The notes beneath the pieces were generated by a model. That model did no database searches. It was given only the letters and a program-made list of their open reading frames with translations, and was not told where the DNA came from. From the NCBI RefSeq assembly GCF_000276665.1, contig NW_004955469.1:12510337-12574336 (forward strand): a DNA stretch of 64,000 nucleotides. The letters run 5' to 3'. Source of the stretch: Chinchilla lanigera (taxonomy: Eukaryota; Chordata; Mammalia; Rodentia; Chinchillidae). Of this stretch, positions 26,801 through 41,000 are shown piece after piece; the first letter of the stretch is position 1, and the number at the start of each line of letters is the position of its first letter. The position numbers and the translations under genes were made by a program.

Positions 26801-29800
26801 AGAAAAAAGTGGAACAATAAAAATATAGCAATGAGACTGAAAAGTAGATTTAACCACAGATTACTAGAAATTAAAGGAATTTTCGCAGAATCATTGGAGC
26901 AACTCTATGTGTTGGTACAAAAAAAGTTGATTTTTTTCCAATATTGTATAAATTTCAAGGGTTCAGTAGAAATAAGTGGCCCAAGCAAATTAATATCTAC
27001 TGAATACACTGAGGAGCTAAAGACACTGCATTTAAAAAGGAGGTAGGGCTACATAATATAACTATTGTCTGTGTTATTTATTTCTATCTTGTCTATTTTA
27101 CTTTCAAAGGGCAGACAATCAAGATTAGTAAATTTTATTCAAATTATTTCAAATTAAAAAGTAGGTTGTAATCAGTTTGCTTTAAAAAGCTAACTCAAAT
27201 GTGATAAAAATAACAAACTAGAAAGTAATTTTACACATAATATACGTACAAAAATTCTAATAAGATTTTTAGCAAATTGAATCTGACAGCATATTAAGAA
27301 AATGATGAAAATCATAAGAAGGCAAGATTTTGACTCTTGTCACTGCTTTAAAATTGTGAAGTTCTAACTAGTCTAAGAAGGCAAAAGAGCAAAATAAGTT
27401 CTATAAATATTAAAAGGAGAGGTAAAATTACTGCTACTTGCAGATGATATTGTTAGGTTACTAAAGCAATCCAGATTCTACTAAAGAAAAAAATGAGAAC
27501 TAATAAAAAAATTTAGTAAGGTGGCCAAACACAGTGTAATATATAATACACCATAGCTTTTTTCGTTTCCAGCAACATATAGCTGGAAATGAGAAAAAAA
27601 AAATCCAAACACTTCTCTCACATTGCTATAAAACTGAAACATATTTGAGAATAAATTTGCCAAGAAAGGTATAGCACCAATATGAAAACATAAATGTAAC
27701 ATTTTATTGAAGGCCATAAAATTAGCTCTGAATAAATACAAAGATATACCATGTTTCTGGAAAGGAATAATTAAAACAATAAAAATATAATTTTTCCAAA
27801 TTAATGCATAAATTTAATGCAGCTCCATTCTACATCACAGAGGCTTTTCTTTTTAATTAGACAAAATGATTTTAAAATTCCCATGGAGGAAGAATTCTCA
27901 AGATGATTTTGAGAAACAAGTAATTAATAATGAAGGAAAACTCATTTGCCCAGATGTTGTGACTTCTTATAACACTAGTGTGATCAAAATAACATGACCT
28001 GGCACAGGAACAAATATAGATATGAACTCAATGATACTTGCAGGGTTCGGGGTCAATGACTTTCTGTTTGGTTAATTGCTCCTATCACCTCTTATGTCAA
28101 TGAAAACATTTTAACTCTCAGCTTCCCTATGGGTGGTCAGGTCATAAGCCCAAATCCCATTTTGGTTATAGGCAGGGTAATTAACACATGAGGACATTCT
28201 CATGGCAGGCTCCCAGGCCATGAGAATATTAAGGACTCTCCTTTGGACTTACAGAGGACCCCTTCATATAAGGATCGCCATCACAGACCACATACCCGAA
28301 AGTGGAAAATCCCTGCATACTGGTGTGAAAAACTCTGGTCCATCAGGATCTTCTGCAGACACCGAGGGTTCTGGGTCAAGGAGCCCAGTGCTGCGAGGAA
28401 CCAGCAGTTCCCTAGGAGGAAATAAAGCCATGAGACACCAACTGGACATCCCTGAAAGTCCCACCCCATGATCTCACACATCCTGGCCACCAATATCAGT
28501 ATGCTTCCTTCTGAATATGGGTTGAATATTTTTTATCTGCAATACTTGGGATCAGAAGAGTTTCCAATTTTGACTTTTTTTTTGAGTTTGGAATATTTGT
28601 ATATACATACTAAGTTACCTTGGGGATGGGACCCTGAAATTCACTTGTCTCATATATGCCTTATTTGCATAACATGAAGGTAATTTTAAACAATCTTTTT
28701 AGTGCACCTGTATTTTGACAATGACTTGCCATATGAGGTCAGGTGTGGAATTTTCTACTTGTGGCATCATGTTAGTGCTCAAAATGTTTCAGATTTTGGA
28801 GCACGTTGCATTTTTTATTTTTTTGATTAAGGGCACTCAACTTGTAATGAAACTTTGCTTTCTAAGAGAGGAGAATTGGGTAATAGATTCTCTGTAGCCA
28901 GTTCCAAGAACGACAGAGTAAAGGTGGTGGTAGTGGTGATGGTGGGTGATAGTGTACTGAGGGAAGACCAGGGAGCCCTAGCCTGGCTTTGGCAAAGCTG
29001 GGGGCTCAACTTCCTCTCTGGTTCTCTTTTTGCCAGAGGTGCCCAGAGCTAAAGCCACAACAAATTTTGCACAAGTGGCAGTGGTACTTGGTATAATTAT
29101 GAAAATAATTTTCTTTGTTTATCCAAACCCATGAGGCCAGCAGCCTCTCTAGACCATGCAGGGGTTTTCTCCTCTGTAAGATGTGTGGCTTTGAGTTTCT
29201 CCTTGGATATCACCGTGAGTCCCTTTGAGTATGCTTATCTCCTCGCCTGAGTCTGCCTTCTTCCCCTTCTTCTCAACATTAACTCTTTGAAGGCTATTTC
29301 ATGTCAGGCACTGTGCTCAGTATAGAAGTCACAAAGAGTCATCTTTCCAGTCAGGTGAAACTCTAATAGATGGATTCTGGCTAGCGGCCAGGTGGTTTCT
29401 GTCAAGTCGATCCAAGCCAGTGTGATTTCAAAGGTGAAGTCCAAGCCCAAGGGCTGAGAGGGAAGATGTTGCGTTCTCACCTGCTCTTCCTTGTTGGATG
29501 TCAAATCTACTTGCACCTTGCAGGATAAAGTGAGGTGGACCCCTTGATAAATCCTGAGGAAAGAAGGAGAAAACCTGTATCTTTCATTCCTTTGGGTCCC
29601 AGTATGGTACCTACAACATCATTCACTTGTTGTTTGAAAGGCAGACATTAAGTCTTAAATAGATGCTTAAAGTTTTAATTAGAAAATTTCCCTTTATTCT
29701 TCAGGCTTTACTGCTCGTTGAAATGCCAGTGTCAAAGAGGTGTACATGTAACTGACAAGACAGGCAATAAATGCATAAGCGAACTACCTGAGGAGACAAC

Positions 29801-32010
29801 ATAAATAAGGACATAGGGTCTTTTTATCAAATAACCCTTCTGGTCCCAACAAACAAAAATGAATAAGACACATTTATTAGATGAGACTTTTCTAAACATA
29901 ATAAAGTGTTATAGTTTTTCATAATGAAGGTTTTCTTATGAAATCATATCCCTCAGAAAATCATTGGGCATTCTGAACTCTAGATTCTAGTCCAGCCGTG
30001 TGCCACATAGAACACAAGCTGCCTGTTACTCAGATCTGCGTCCACCCACTAGCTCACTCCAGACTGAGTCTGCGTGACCCCAGCCTTCCCTGGTCTCCCA
30101 TTCATATGCACCTGCCCACTACAGAAGGGAGTACCAAAGGATTCTAAATATAGGGAGCATGTAGGGAACTCTCAGCAGGAAAGAGGCATGTGAGAGTCCC
30201 CGGGGGGCCCGCCAGGCACTTTGGGGGTACATTGGGCTGAAGGTCCAGCTCCTACCCAAGCACCCACAAGCCCTCTGGTTTTGTCCCCTGCTAGGGCCCC
30301 GCAGGCTTATCCTCAGTGACCTCTCTGTGCAGCTCTTCCGGATTTCCACTGTGTACGTTCACATAATTTAGTAAATGTTCCTCTATCTTTTCTCTTTCAC
30401 ATTAACAAATAAGTCCTCAGAGAGTAGAGCTGCACAGTGGGAACAGATTCATTTGCTCAACAGCCATGAAAGCAGAGAGTTCTGTGCCTGTCGCTCCTGC
30501 CAGACCTTCACAGTCAAGGTATATCCATCTGCAAACACATCGTCCCAGTCTAAGAGGGTCGTCCTCTCACTCCCGCTCCTCTGGCTGTCTCCACCACTCA
30601 GTGACCCCATAGATACTGTACCAGGAGAGGCACACATTGGCTCTCTCAGGAGAGGGAGAAGGGACTCTGCCAAAGCCAGGCCAGGCTGAACCTGGGAATC
30701 TCCCCTAGCTGGAGCAAGCAGGAGGAATGTGCCACGGAGCTTTGGCAGTATGCTTCGTTTTAAAATAACTTGGGTGCACTTTAATAACAGCTAAGTGTCC
30801 CCTTTCTTCTACTGGAAAGAAGGAACCACATGTCTCAAAGGAGGCCTGCTGTTAGGAGAGGGGATATGTATGATTCTTTACTCTCAGGAATGAGAGCAGA
30901 CGGTGGAGGCCCCGTGGTTTTTGGAGCAAGGACAAAGGCAATAATCCTGCTGACCCACCACGCAGCTCTTCTGCCGCTGTTCTGCTGGTTTCCCTCCTGT
31001 GACCCACCCAGGACAATGCCTTGGAGAGTGCTGTGGAGCCCTGTCTTGACCTTTCTCAGTGACTGGAGACACGGAGCACTTTCTTGCTCTTTGCTGAGAC
31101 TCAATTTCCCTGTGTGTAAAATGGGAACAAAAGGTAAGGAGAGTTGGGAGGCTGCCATTTAGGCAACCACTGCCCAGCATTAGCTGCTACATTCCAGATT
31201 ATTCGCTGCAGGCTCCCAACAGCCCTGCAGAACAAGACAAGCCCTTTCATTCTGCAAAGGAGAAAGGATGTGAAATACTTAGCACAGCATCTGACCGGAT
31301 ACATGTTCAATAAATATTGATTCCCTCCTCCTGCAATCTGCAAAATTAAAAAGGCTATGGATAAACCCATAGTCTTAGATGCATTCATTATTAAACAAGA
31401 CAGAATAAAAACACGAATTAAGCTGTCAATTCATGGATATTAAAAAGAAAAAAGACAAAAGCCTCACAAAAATAAGAGGAAGAAAATGATAAAGGGAACA
31501 ATTTGTGCATTATAAAACAACTGAGAGAAAACAGAAAGATTAATAAAGAAAATAAATTGTTCTACTTGGGATGGGGAATTTACTAAGACTCACCCTTTGA
31601 CAAAGAAACCCCAATAAAATGGTAAAATGGTAGAGGAACACCAATAAAATTAGAAATAGAAATGGGCTTTAGAGGTATAAAAATAAGAAGTAAGATTCTC
31701 TCTTGTTCAATCTTAAAATGTTAATAATTTTCTGACAGAAATCAGTGTAACCAAAAATGGCTCAAGTAGAGTTAGTAAATAACCTGAAAGATTCATCACC
31801 TTTGCCTAGTATTTTTATGTTATCACAGAATATTACCCTAATAACCTGTCAAGATTTCTAGGTACAATGTGTGCAGTTTTCCTGCTGAGCTCTCACAAAC
31901 TTTCCATGAATGGGCAATTTCTATGTCGTTTACAGTTTTAGTGTTAAGAAAAAAGAATCCTGCTACCATTTAAGAAGCCAGCATAGCCTTGGTGGTCAGC
32001 CACACACACA

Positions 32011-32044
<34 letters not shown>

Positions 32045-35000
32045 AGACTCATTTTGATTAATATCAAGTAGGATTTGCTGTAGGACTGCAGACTGCAGAG
32101 ATGGTTTCATATCAGGATATCTAATAATATGAATAATATGAAATAACACTTACATGGGCCAAAGGGGGAAAAATTGACATCCTTTCAATAAATACTATGA
32201 AGGCATTTGATAAATACATATCAACTTTCTATGATTTGCCAAATTAATAGAAGTTATCACTAAAGAACAAAAAATTTGCTAATTAAGAACAGAATTATTA
32301 TTTTAATGTGATGAAAGTTAAATGGCAACTATTTCAAACCTGAAATCAGTTGTCAATATCACGTTTACAGAGAAACTCTGGCATCTTTTGTAGCAAAGGT
32401 GGGGCAGAGCACTTATGCCTTCCCCACCATGAGCTTCAGAGCTGTGATAAACCACCCAAAAAGAGGGAAGAAGAAAGGAATGGCTGGAAATGATGCCCAG
32501 AAGCACTTTAATCAGCCAGGCTGATTTCCTGAGACAAGGCCCATAGAGAACTGTAGGTAACTGTGGCGGAGACATGGAAATGCTCTGGCCCTGGGAAGGT
32601 CCCCTGGGCACATCAGGGCAATGGGAAAGTCAGTGTGATAAGATGCAGTCAGGCTGAACTCCACTGGATGGTGACTCAGAGTCACCTGGCAGCTTCACAG
32701 ACATCAAGGCTGCAGAGCCCAGCCTTCCACAACTTTGAATTAGGAGGTCAGTTAGTCAGAGGTAGAGTTCAGGATTACCATGGCTCCTCGGGTGATTCTG
32801 AGGTCCAGCTACAGCAAGCGAGGAGATTCAGAGACCTTGAATGATGTGTTCCAGCCTATAAAGGAATTAGGATGTCTGCTCCCATACAGCTCTCTCTGCC
32901 CCTCTGGCCATGCCACCAATGAATCTTCTCAGCTATAACGTTTTCTGATTCTGTGAGATGGACTGGGCCTTTGAGGGCTCCTAAACACCCATGTGTACAG
33001 AAGGAAGTGGTGATGAATAATGGTTTGTCACTCTAACTGACCCAGTGAGTTACTTGGTAAATATTATTTCTGGGTGTGTCTGTGAGGGCGTTTGGGGATG
33101 AGATTAACATTTGGATTGGGGGACTTAGTAAAGCAGATCCTTTCTCTGTGCAGGTAGGCATCACTCAATCCACTGAGGGCCTGAATAACCAAAAGTTGGA
33201 GGAAGGGGGAATTTGCCCCTTCGCTGCCTGACTGATTAAGCTGAGACATCAGACTTTTCCTGTCCTCAGACTGGGAACTATAGTGCCCCACCCCTCTGCT
33301 GTAGGCCCCTGCCTCACACCATAGATTTTCCTGAGTCTTCAGCTTCAGACAGTATGGTGGGACTTGGCCTCCACGACTGTGTGAGCTGATTCTTATAATG
33401 CATCCTTCCCAATAAGTGTATCAACATAGAATCTAAGCACATATATAAAATCAAATGCATACTTACACAATATATAAAACCTACTTGTAAAATATACATG
33501 GCTCATACTTGTATAATACACAGTAAGTCCCCCACTTCATAAGTTCAAGTTTTGAACGTTGACAGGTGTAAATGGACCTCACATCTGGAATATCGGTGGA
33601 TGCAAACAAATCACAGAAGTAGCTCATGTGTCTGCCAGGCATTGTCACAGTTTTGCTGCTGTGTGCTTGTTGTACAGTGCAATAGCATACAGTATTTTTG
33701 CGTGGTTTTTTGATGCTTTATATTGTGTATTTATGTCAAAGGTGTGTAAGACTCACTTTGTTGGACTTATGAACAAATCTGTCTTATAAATGTTCTCCCA
33801 GAGTAGAACTTGTTCATAAGTTAGGGACTTGATGTATATAAATAAGCATATCAATATATGGTAGGATATGTACAATAGGAAAAAGTGTCAGTATACACAC
33901 TGATAAATTATTGATAACAAATATATACATATATATGATATGACATGTATTACTGTTTTTGTGTCTCTGGAGAAACTTGAATAATACAGAGGCCAGCAGC
34001 ATTAGTCAAACTAGGCAAACTTAGTAACATAGTTCTGGATTGTGGGGCCCTCTGTTCAGGCAAAATTTTACATTAGGTATGTCAGAAGCTCGTGGAATAC
34101 AAGAGTCCCTGGGATCTCAGCAAATCGCGTCTCTGAAGTGCTACCATAGTAGCTGTTGCCCTTGAATACTCTCTGCAGGTGTTATTCCTGAGGTGACAGC
34201 ATTTGCATCTCCTATCTCTTTGAAGGCTGCTCATGAGTGTCTCACACTGTCCTGGTCTTGGGGAACACTAAACTTACTTAGCTCCCTGCCATCACAGTGG
34301 CCAGTGTTCAGGCTGGGACAGGTGGCGATATCACTCCTTTTCTATTTTACCTAAGGAACTTTGAGACATTGGCATCACTGCTCTTTGGCTCAGTGGCAGT
34401 TGGCTGCTGGCATAGACACTTCTGTTACCTTCTGTTATCTATTCCTGTTGGGATATCTTCCCAATCTGCCCTACAGTCATATCTCCACCTTCTCACTTTT
34501 CCCTTTTCTGAAGAACCCACTTTGGTGCAAGGCAAATCATTTCTAGTGATAGATTGCACCAGAAGTTGCTCTTGCTACATGGGTAATGAGCTCTGTTGGT
34601 GCTGGATAGTCAGTGCTTCTCTCTGGGAGACCACAGGATGAACCCCTAATGGGGCTGCATGTGGAGTTCCGAGCACTTACCAGGTGGCCTGAAGATCTAC
34701 CACCACCTACAATTCTGTGCTGTCCACAGGCCACTTGTGACTATTTAAATTAAATAAAAGTAAAACCTCAGTCCCTTGGTTACAATGGCCACATCTCAAG
34801 AGCTTAGTAGCTCCTCGTGACTAGTGGCTACGGGAATGAGTGGTGAAGGAAGAACATCTCTATCATCACAGATTTATTATGAGGGATTAACTCACACAAT
34901 TACATAGGATGAGAAATTCCACAATACACAGTCTGCGATCTGGAGACCCAGGAAAGTTAGTGGTGTGAGTAAGAGGCCTGAGAACCAAGGAAGCCAGTGG

Positions 35001-38000
35001 TGAACTCCCAATCTGAGGGCAGAGAAGACTTCTGTTTCAGCTCAATCATTCAGGTGGAGAAGGTGAAGTTTCTCCCCTCCTCCACTTTTTTGTGCTCATC
35101 TATTCAGTGAGGATAATATCACAGGATCTGAGGGTAACTACGTGGAAACTTGAACATAATGTGCTTAGCATAACACCTAACACATGTACACACTTGAGAA
35201 ATGGGATTTGTTATTTACAACACAAAAATTCTCCTAAAAAGGGGATCACTCTGAGTGCCAGATTTGGGTAGGAAGTATTACACAGACAGCTCTTGTGTAA
35301 GTGTAATAACCCTTAGCACTATCTCTTGCTGAGACCAGGGGTTACAGGAAGCCCTGAGACTGATGAGTCCTTGAGTCCCCTCACTACAAGACTATTGCAG
35401 TCCTTGACCATGGGGATGGTGGGGAAGGGGTAAACAGGCACGGAAGAAAGCAGAATGTTAATTAGCTTCTGTTTCAAAAGTGGATTAGATTCATTATTAG
35501 AAACAGGGCAGGAACAAGAAGAATGAAAAGGCAGGTAAAGGAAGAGAAAGAAAGAGAAAAAAGAGAAGGGAGGAGGAAGGGGAGGGGAGAGAGAGAGAGA
35601 TTCAACAATGTTTCTGCATCAGGCAGAGAAAGCTGGTTCTCGTGGCTCTCTTTGGCTATGTTTGAATCTACCAAACTGAGCTGGGCATGGTGGCTCATGC
35701 CTGTAATCCCAGCACTCAGGGGGCTGAGGCAGGAGGATTGTTGCAAGTTCAAGACCAGCCTGGGCTACAAAGTGATCCCAAGGCCAGCCTAAACTGCATA
35801 GGGAGACCCTGTCTCAAAAAGACCAAAAAAAAACCAAAAGAATCTACCAAATTGAGATGCTACTCAAGGTATGCAATCCTTGGTAGTTTTCTCTGGAGGA
35901 CTAGAACAGATTAGAATGTAGAGGTGGCCTAGGAAGGTGTGGTGCCTCCTCTTCCATTATACAGTTGAAATTCAAGGTTCACCCATCAGACTTCTGGACA
36001 GGCACTGAGCAAGCTGTAGAGTGAGATGTAACCTTTTAAAAGTAGCAATAGGACTCAGAACATGAAAAGAAAGGCATTTTGCATACTTCCTGCCATCATT
36101 TAAGAGACAGTCATGAATGCATAAGTGCATTCATTCATTCATTCATTCACCCAAATCTTAACAAATTCCCTATTAGGTTGTCAAGTCCATGCCAGGAAAA
36201 CTGCAGCACGTGGCATCTGGAGTCTTGTTCCATTAATGGCTGCCTTTGACCCATGTCCCCTTGGAAGCATTGTTAAAATTGGCTGAGGGCTGAAACTGAT
36301 CTGTCTGGATGAAGAAAGCTGCAAAATGCCAGGGGACAGACTTGAGGCTGCTGCTGTAAGACAACCTTCCCTGGTTAATCACAGGAACCATAGCTACTGC
36401 TTACTAACTACCTACAAGATGCTAGACACTGTTCTAAGCATTGTACTTATTTACTTCTTAAAAGAATCGTGTGAAGCACAGGTGTTACTTTTATCCCCAT
36501 TATTTTCACCAAAAATGGAAGGAAGGGCAGAATATAAATGCAGAGATCTACTTTTGAGAGAGATTGATTCCAGTTTACCCATGTGAGAAAGGAGATTCTG
36601 TTGAGGCATAAAATATTATTAGCAGTATGCAAAAGCCCAGAATACAATATACACTTCTGATGGAGCCTTACAGGGGAAAATAAGTGGTACCTCAGTTCAT
36701 GAATTTAATTCTTTCCATGATCCTGGTCACAAACCGAATGGGATGAAAACCAAATCAAATCAATGGTTTGGCTCAATGTTGACGTTATGGGGAAATTTGA
36801 TTCAGTTCTCATCTAATTCAGTTCGAGACCAGAATTACGGGAAGAACTAAGTTCATGAACCTAGATACAACTGTAGCGTGGTGGCAGGAATTTAGGTCTT
36901 AGAGCCACACTCCAAGGTTCAAATCTCAGCTCCACCACAGTCTAGCTGTGTGACTTTGGGGAGGTCACTCTACTTTCTGTGTCTCCTTTTCATCACAAAG
37001 TGGTACTACTGTTAGGACCTCATCACATTACCATGAGGATTCAGTGAATCAAAGCACCTACAGCCAGCCCTGCCACATGGCCAGTACTGTGTACGTTTGC
37101 TGTTCCTTTTGGGATTGGTCGAGGCTGATTGAATCACTTTTTCCAAAGTTCTTGGCAGCCACAGCTATAAGTTTTGCAGTCAAGGATACATAATATTGAA
37201 GAGGTAAGTAACTGACTTTTTCTCTGCCATGCTATATGGAAAACAGGTCAACCCAAAGTTTCTCTACTGTACGAATAAGCTAGGAACCTGTGCCAGACAA
37301 TTGGAGATCGATCATTCATTCATTCATTCATTCATTCATTCATTCATTCATTCATCTGAATCCTAACAAATTTCCTATTAAGCTGTCAAGTCCATGCAGG
37401 GCAAAATGCAGCCTGTAGGGTCTAGAGTCTTAGTTTACATCCAGGGTCCTTCCCTTCTTAACCATGTCATTCTGGGCAAGTCATATTACCAGTGTGAAAC
37501 TCTTTTTCTTCTAAAAAAAATGTAGAAAACAGAGGACACACAATCAGGGAAGACAGACAGCAAGCTCTGGATAGGACTTACATATGTAAGTATTGATAAT
37601 TGTGTAAAGGGCCAAATAGAAACATGATGTTTTTAAAGAGGTGCTAGAATGAAAAATGACATGGGGAAATTCAGGTAACTTTTTGGATGAAGAGGGCAAT
37701 GGGTAAAACCCACAGGACCACTAGCTACCTCTACTTTAGTTCTGACTGTGATACTGCATGAGTCACTTCACTTCTGTTTGCCTCAGTTTCTCCTTACTCC
37801 CACAAGACATCACAAGTTGAGATGTTGCTAGAATTAGATAATAAGACACTCTCACCCTTTCTAAATAGAAATGTTATAAATTCCTCAAGACTATAAATAT
37901 GGTCTCACATCCTTGCTCAGCACCTTGTGAGAAGCAAAAGCCCCCACCATTTTCTAAAAGAATCTCAGCTTTTGAAAATAACAAAGGAAAAAAACGACCC

Positions 38001-41000
38001 TTCAGAATTTTTAAAATAGATTTCTCTGCCTCCTCAGCACTTCCTAGGAGATGAAATCCAGAAGAAGCATTTGTTGTTGGTGTTTCACTACCAATGGCTG
38101 ATGAGAGGGACAAAGAAGGGGGAAGTGCCCACATCCTTCTTTAAGTACCATCTCAGGCCCTACCTGATCCTCACTAATGCATTCCTTCCCCCAAATATAA
38201 ATCTGACTCAACTAAGGCAAGCCATGTCACCTCCAGAGCTTGATGTCATGATTTCTTCTTCCCAAGGGCAGAAGGGAATTCACTGTCCAAGAACCAGAGA
38301 CTGTTGGGATATCATAGTCTTTTAATAGGCATTATCAGAAAATCCCTTTGTTAAATACCTTGACCTGATTTAATGAAAGTGCTCAGTAGATAGCTTGGCA
38401 TTTAATAGTGCTCAGCAACAGTGTTGACAAAACCACCATTTGCTTGCTAGATTTGGTACTGTTTCTCTTGTTCTGTGTTCTGCTAGCAGATTTTGGAGAT
38501 CTGAATAGGAGGTTTGGGCACCAGGATCTTCCGTGTGGTTCTTATCAGTTCCTTTGAATCAGTGGTAGTCCTGATGAGGTTATGAGAATTTTGAGGTTGC
38601 TAAGAAATTTCCCATGGGGCTTCATGCTCCAAAATTGGGATAATTCTAGAAAAACTACTTTGTTTTGGTACATACCTAGATGTCTCCTCAAAGCCTCATG
38701 TACTTACAGGTAGGGCTTTTCAGAGCTTGCTGGATCTAGGGTCAGTGATACTGGGATTAAGGGAGTATAGTACTAAATTAGTCCACTGATTAGAATTAGA
38801 ATAGTTCTGGGTATGGCTGAATAGATTTGCTGAAGATAAGAAGCCCCATGCTGGTACCACCTAAAAAAGTATCTAGCCTAGATGAGACAAAAGGGAAAGG
38901 CAGACTTACGGCTTGCTTTGTCCTGCCTGCCATGCTGTGGACTGCTTCTCCTCTGTAATACTCCTCTGCCATACTCTCCTGCCTTGGACCAACTACAGAC
39001 TGAAACCTGTATAGACTGTGAACTGAAATAAACTTCTCCTCCTTTAACTTCTGGGTGTCCAGTATTTTGTTCCAGTAATGAGAAAAGTAAATAAGACAGA
39101 GAAGTGGGGTCATTGTTGTGATCCTTGATAGCCTTGTGGTTCAGAAGACTTTGGAACTGGATTGTGGGAGGAATTTGGAAAGGTTCAGAGTTGCTGAGTG
39201 AAGAAGCAGTCCTGGAGTGCTGTAAATCAAACTTGATGGGAGATTCTGTTCAGCACTCGGAAGACCAGAATGCTGATAGAAATGCTGCTGGTAAAGAGTA
39301 GGTTTAGGAGTTTTTCGTTAGCAATAAGGACTGCTAGCATTGACTGTTAGACTCCAGACCATGTGTGTTATCATTTGGCACAAAATTTGTTTGCATTTTG
39401 CTCATGTCCAAAGACTTTGTCTGAGACCAAGTGTGGTGGACCAACCTGGCTGAGGAAATTTTAAGACAGTCTAATTTTGAGGCAGAAGCATGTCTACTAC
39501 TGGGAGCTTTTAGCCAGATCTATGTTGAGAATCAAGAGAAAAGTGCCCAGCAGAATGATTTAAAATATTTTTAGTTTGGCCAGAAAGGAAACTCTAGTAA
39601 AGTTCTGTACTGCAAAGATGGAGCAGAGGAAAACTTGGTTGCTGAGAAGGAAGAAGACAATAAAAAAGATGTTTTAAGGGCATCATAAGAACCAGCAGGA
39701 CTCCTCCCTTTGTAGCCTCAAAATTGCAATGCTGAAAGACTTCGTTTTAAGAAAAGAGCCCCAGAGCACCATGTTCCAGAATGGTGGCAGCCTAGGAAAT
39801 TTGTTCCCAGGGATTGGGTTCATAGTACTCAGAAATTCAGGTACTCGACCCCTATAGCCAAGACAGAAGGAAAACCTTGGCACCATCCACACACTGCTGA
39901 TTTTAGCTGCATGCATAATGCAAGAGTTATGGGGCCAGGAAGGTTTCCACTCATAGTTCAGAAGAAGGCCTGGGAGGCCAGGCAGTGTGTCCCTGAGATG
40001 GCAGTGTGTGAATCTGTGAGAGTGAAGCCAAAGGTCCTATGAAGACTCAGAATGGTTGAAAAAGCCAGGAATGTGAATTGTCCGAGGAAAGCTGCAAGGA
40101 ATGAACAAATGCAGCCCAAGAGAGAAGCCATAAGAGCTGCAACCACTAATGGTGCCATAGGGGTGGAACCACCCAAGCCTTTTGGAGTTCACATCTTACT
40201 ACAGATTTCCCTGGGTACTGGGCATGGAACTATAGGACATAATATTTGCCATGCTGGATTTTGGACTTACTTTTGCCCCATTCATTTCTATTCCCCTATT
40301 TGTACATTTTGGATTGGGATTGTTTATCTTGTGGCATTGTTTATTGGAAGTGTTTAACTTTCTTTTCATTTGTGCAGTGGCTCAAAGCTCAGAGTTGCCC
40401 TTAAAGACTTTTGAAGACTTTGGAGAAAATTTTGGACTTGTACTTTTCAACAATGTTGAAACTGTTAGGATTTTGGCAAGTCTTACAGGTGGACTAAATG
40501 ACTATTACATAAAGAGATGTGCAGGAGTCTCTTGGGGGCCAGGGGCAGAATGTTATGGATTATATCTAATGTTCCCCCAAAGCCTCATATACTCACAGGC
40601 AGAGCTTTTTAGAGCTTGCTGGATCTAGAGTGTGTGGTACTGGGATTAAGGGTGTGTTGTAATAAATTAATCCACTGATTGGAATTAGCATTGTTCTAGG
40701 TATGGTTGAGTGGATTTACTGAAGACAGATGCCCCACCTTGAGTGTAAGAGGATTCTAGCTTACATGGGACAAAAAGGAAAGGCAAGCTTGTTGCTTCTT
40801 GCCTGACATGCCATAGACTATTAAAAGACACTTCCCTTGCCACAAGATACAGTTAGCAGAATGCAGGGGAACAGTGGTTTGAGTGCAACTTTGTAATATC
40901 TTCCTAATTTTACAGTACATGTCTAAAATTCTTTTTTTTTTTTTTTTTTTTTTTTTTGGTTTTTCTCCGGTACCGGGAACCGAACTCACAACCTTGCGCT

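Noticed and set aside
29304..29516. Longer reading of the exon at 29.5 kb
   Set aside because: Only 29481-29553 in a different frame has splice sites and calpain motif; the longer frame is a shadow.
36128..37354. CRISPR-like array of spaced repeats
   Set aside because: These are ATTC microsatellites in a vertebrate genome; no spacers.
39683..40628. Retroviral protein remnants inside the MaLR element
   Set aside because: MaLR interiors are non-coding and the frames show no retroviral motif.
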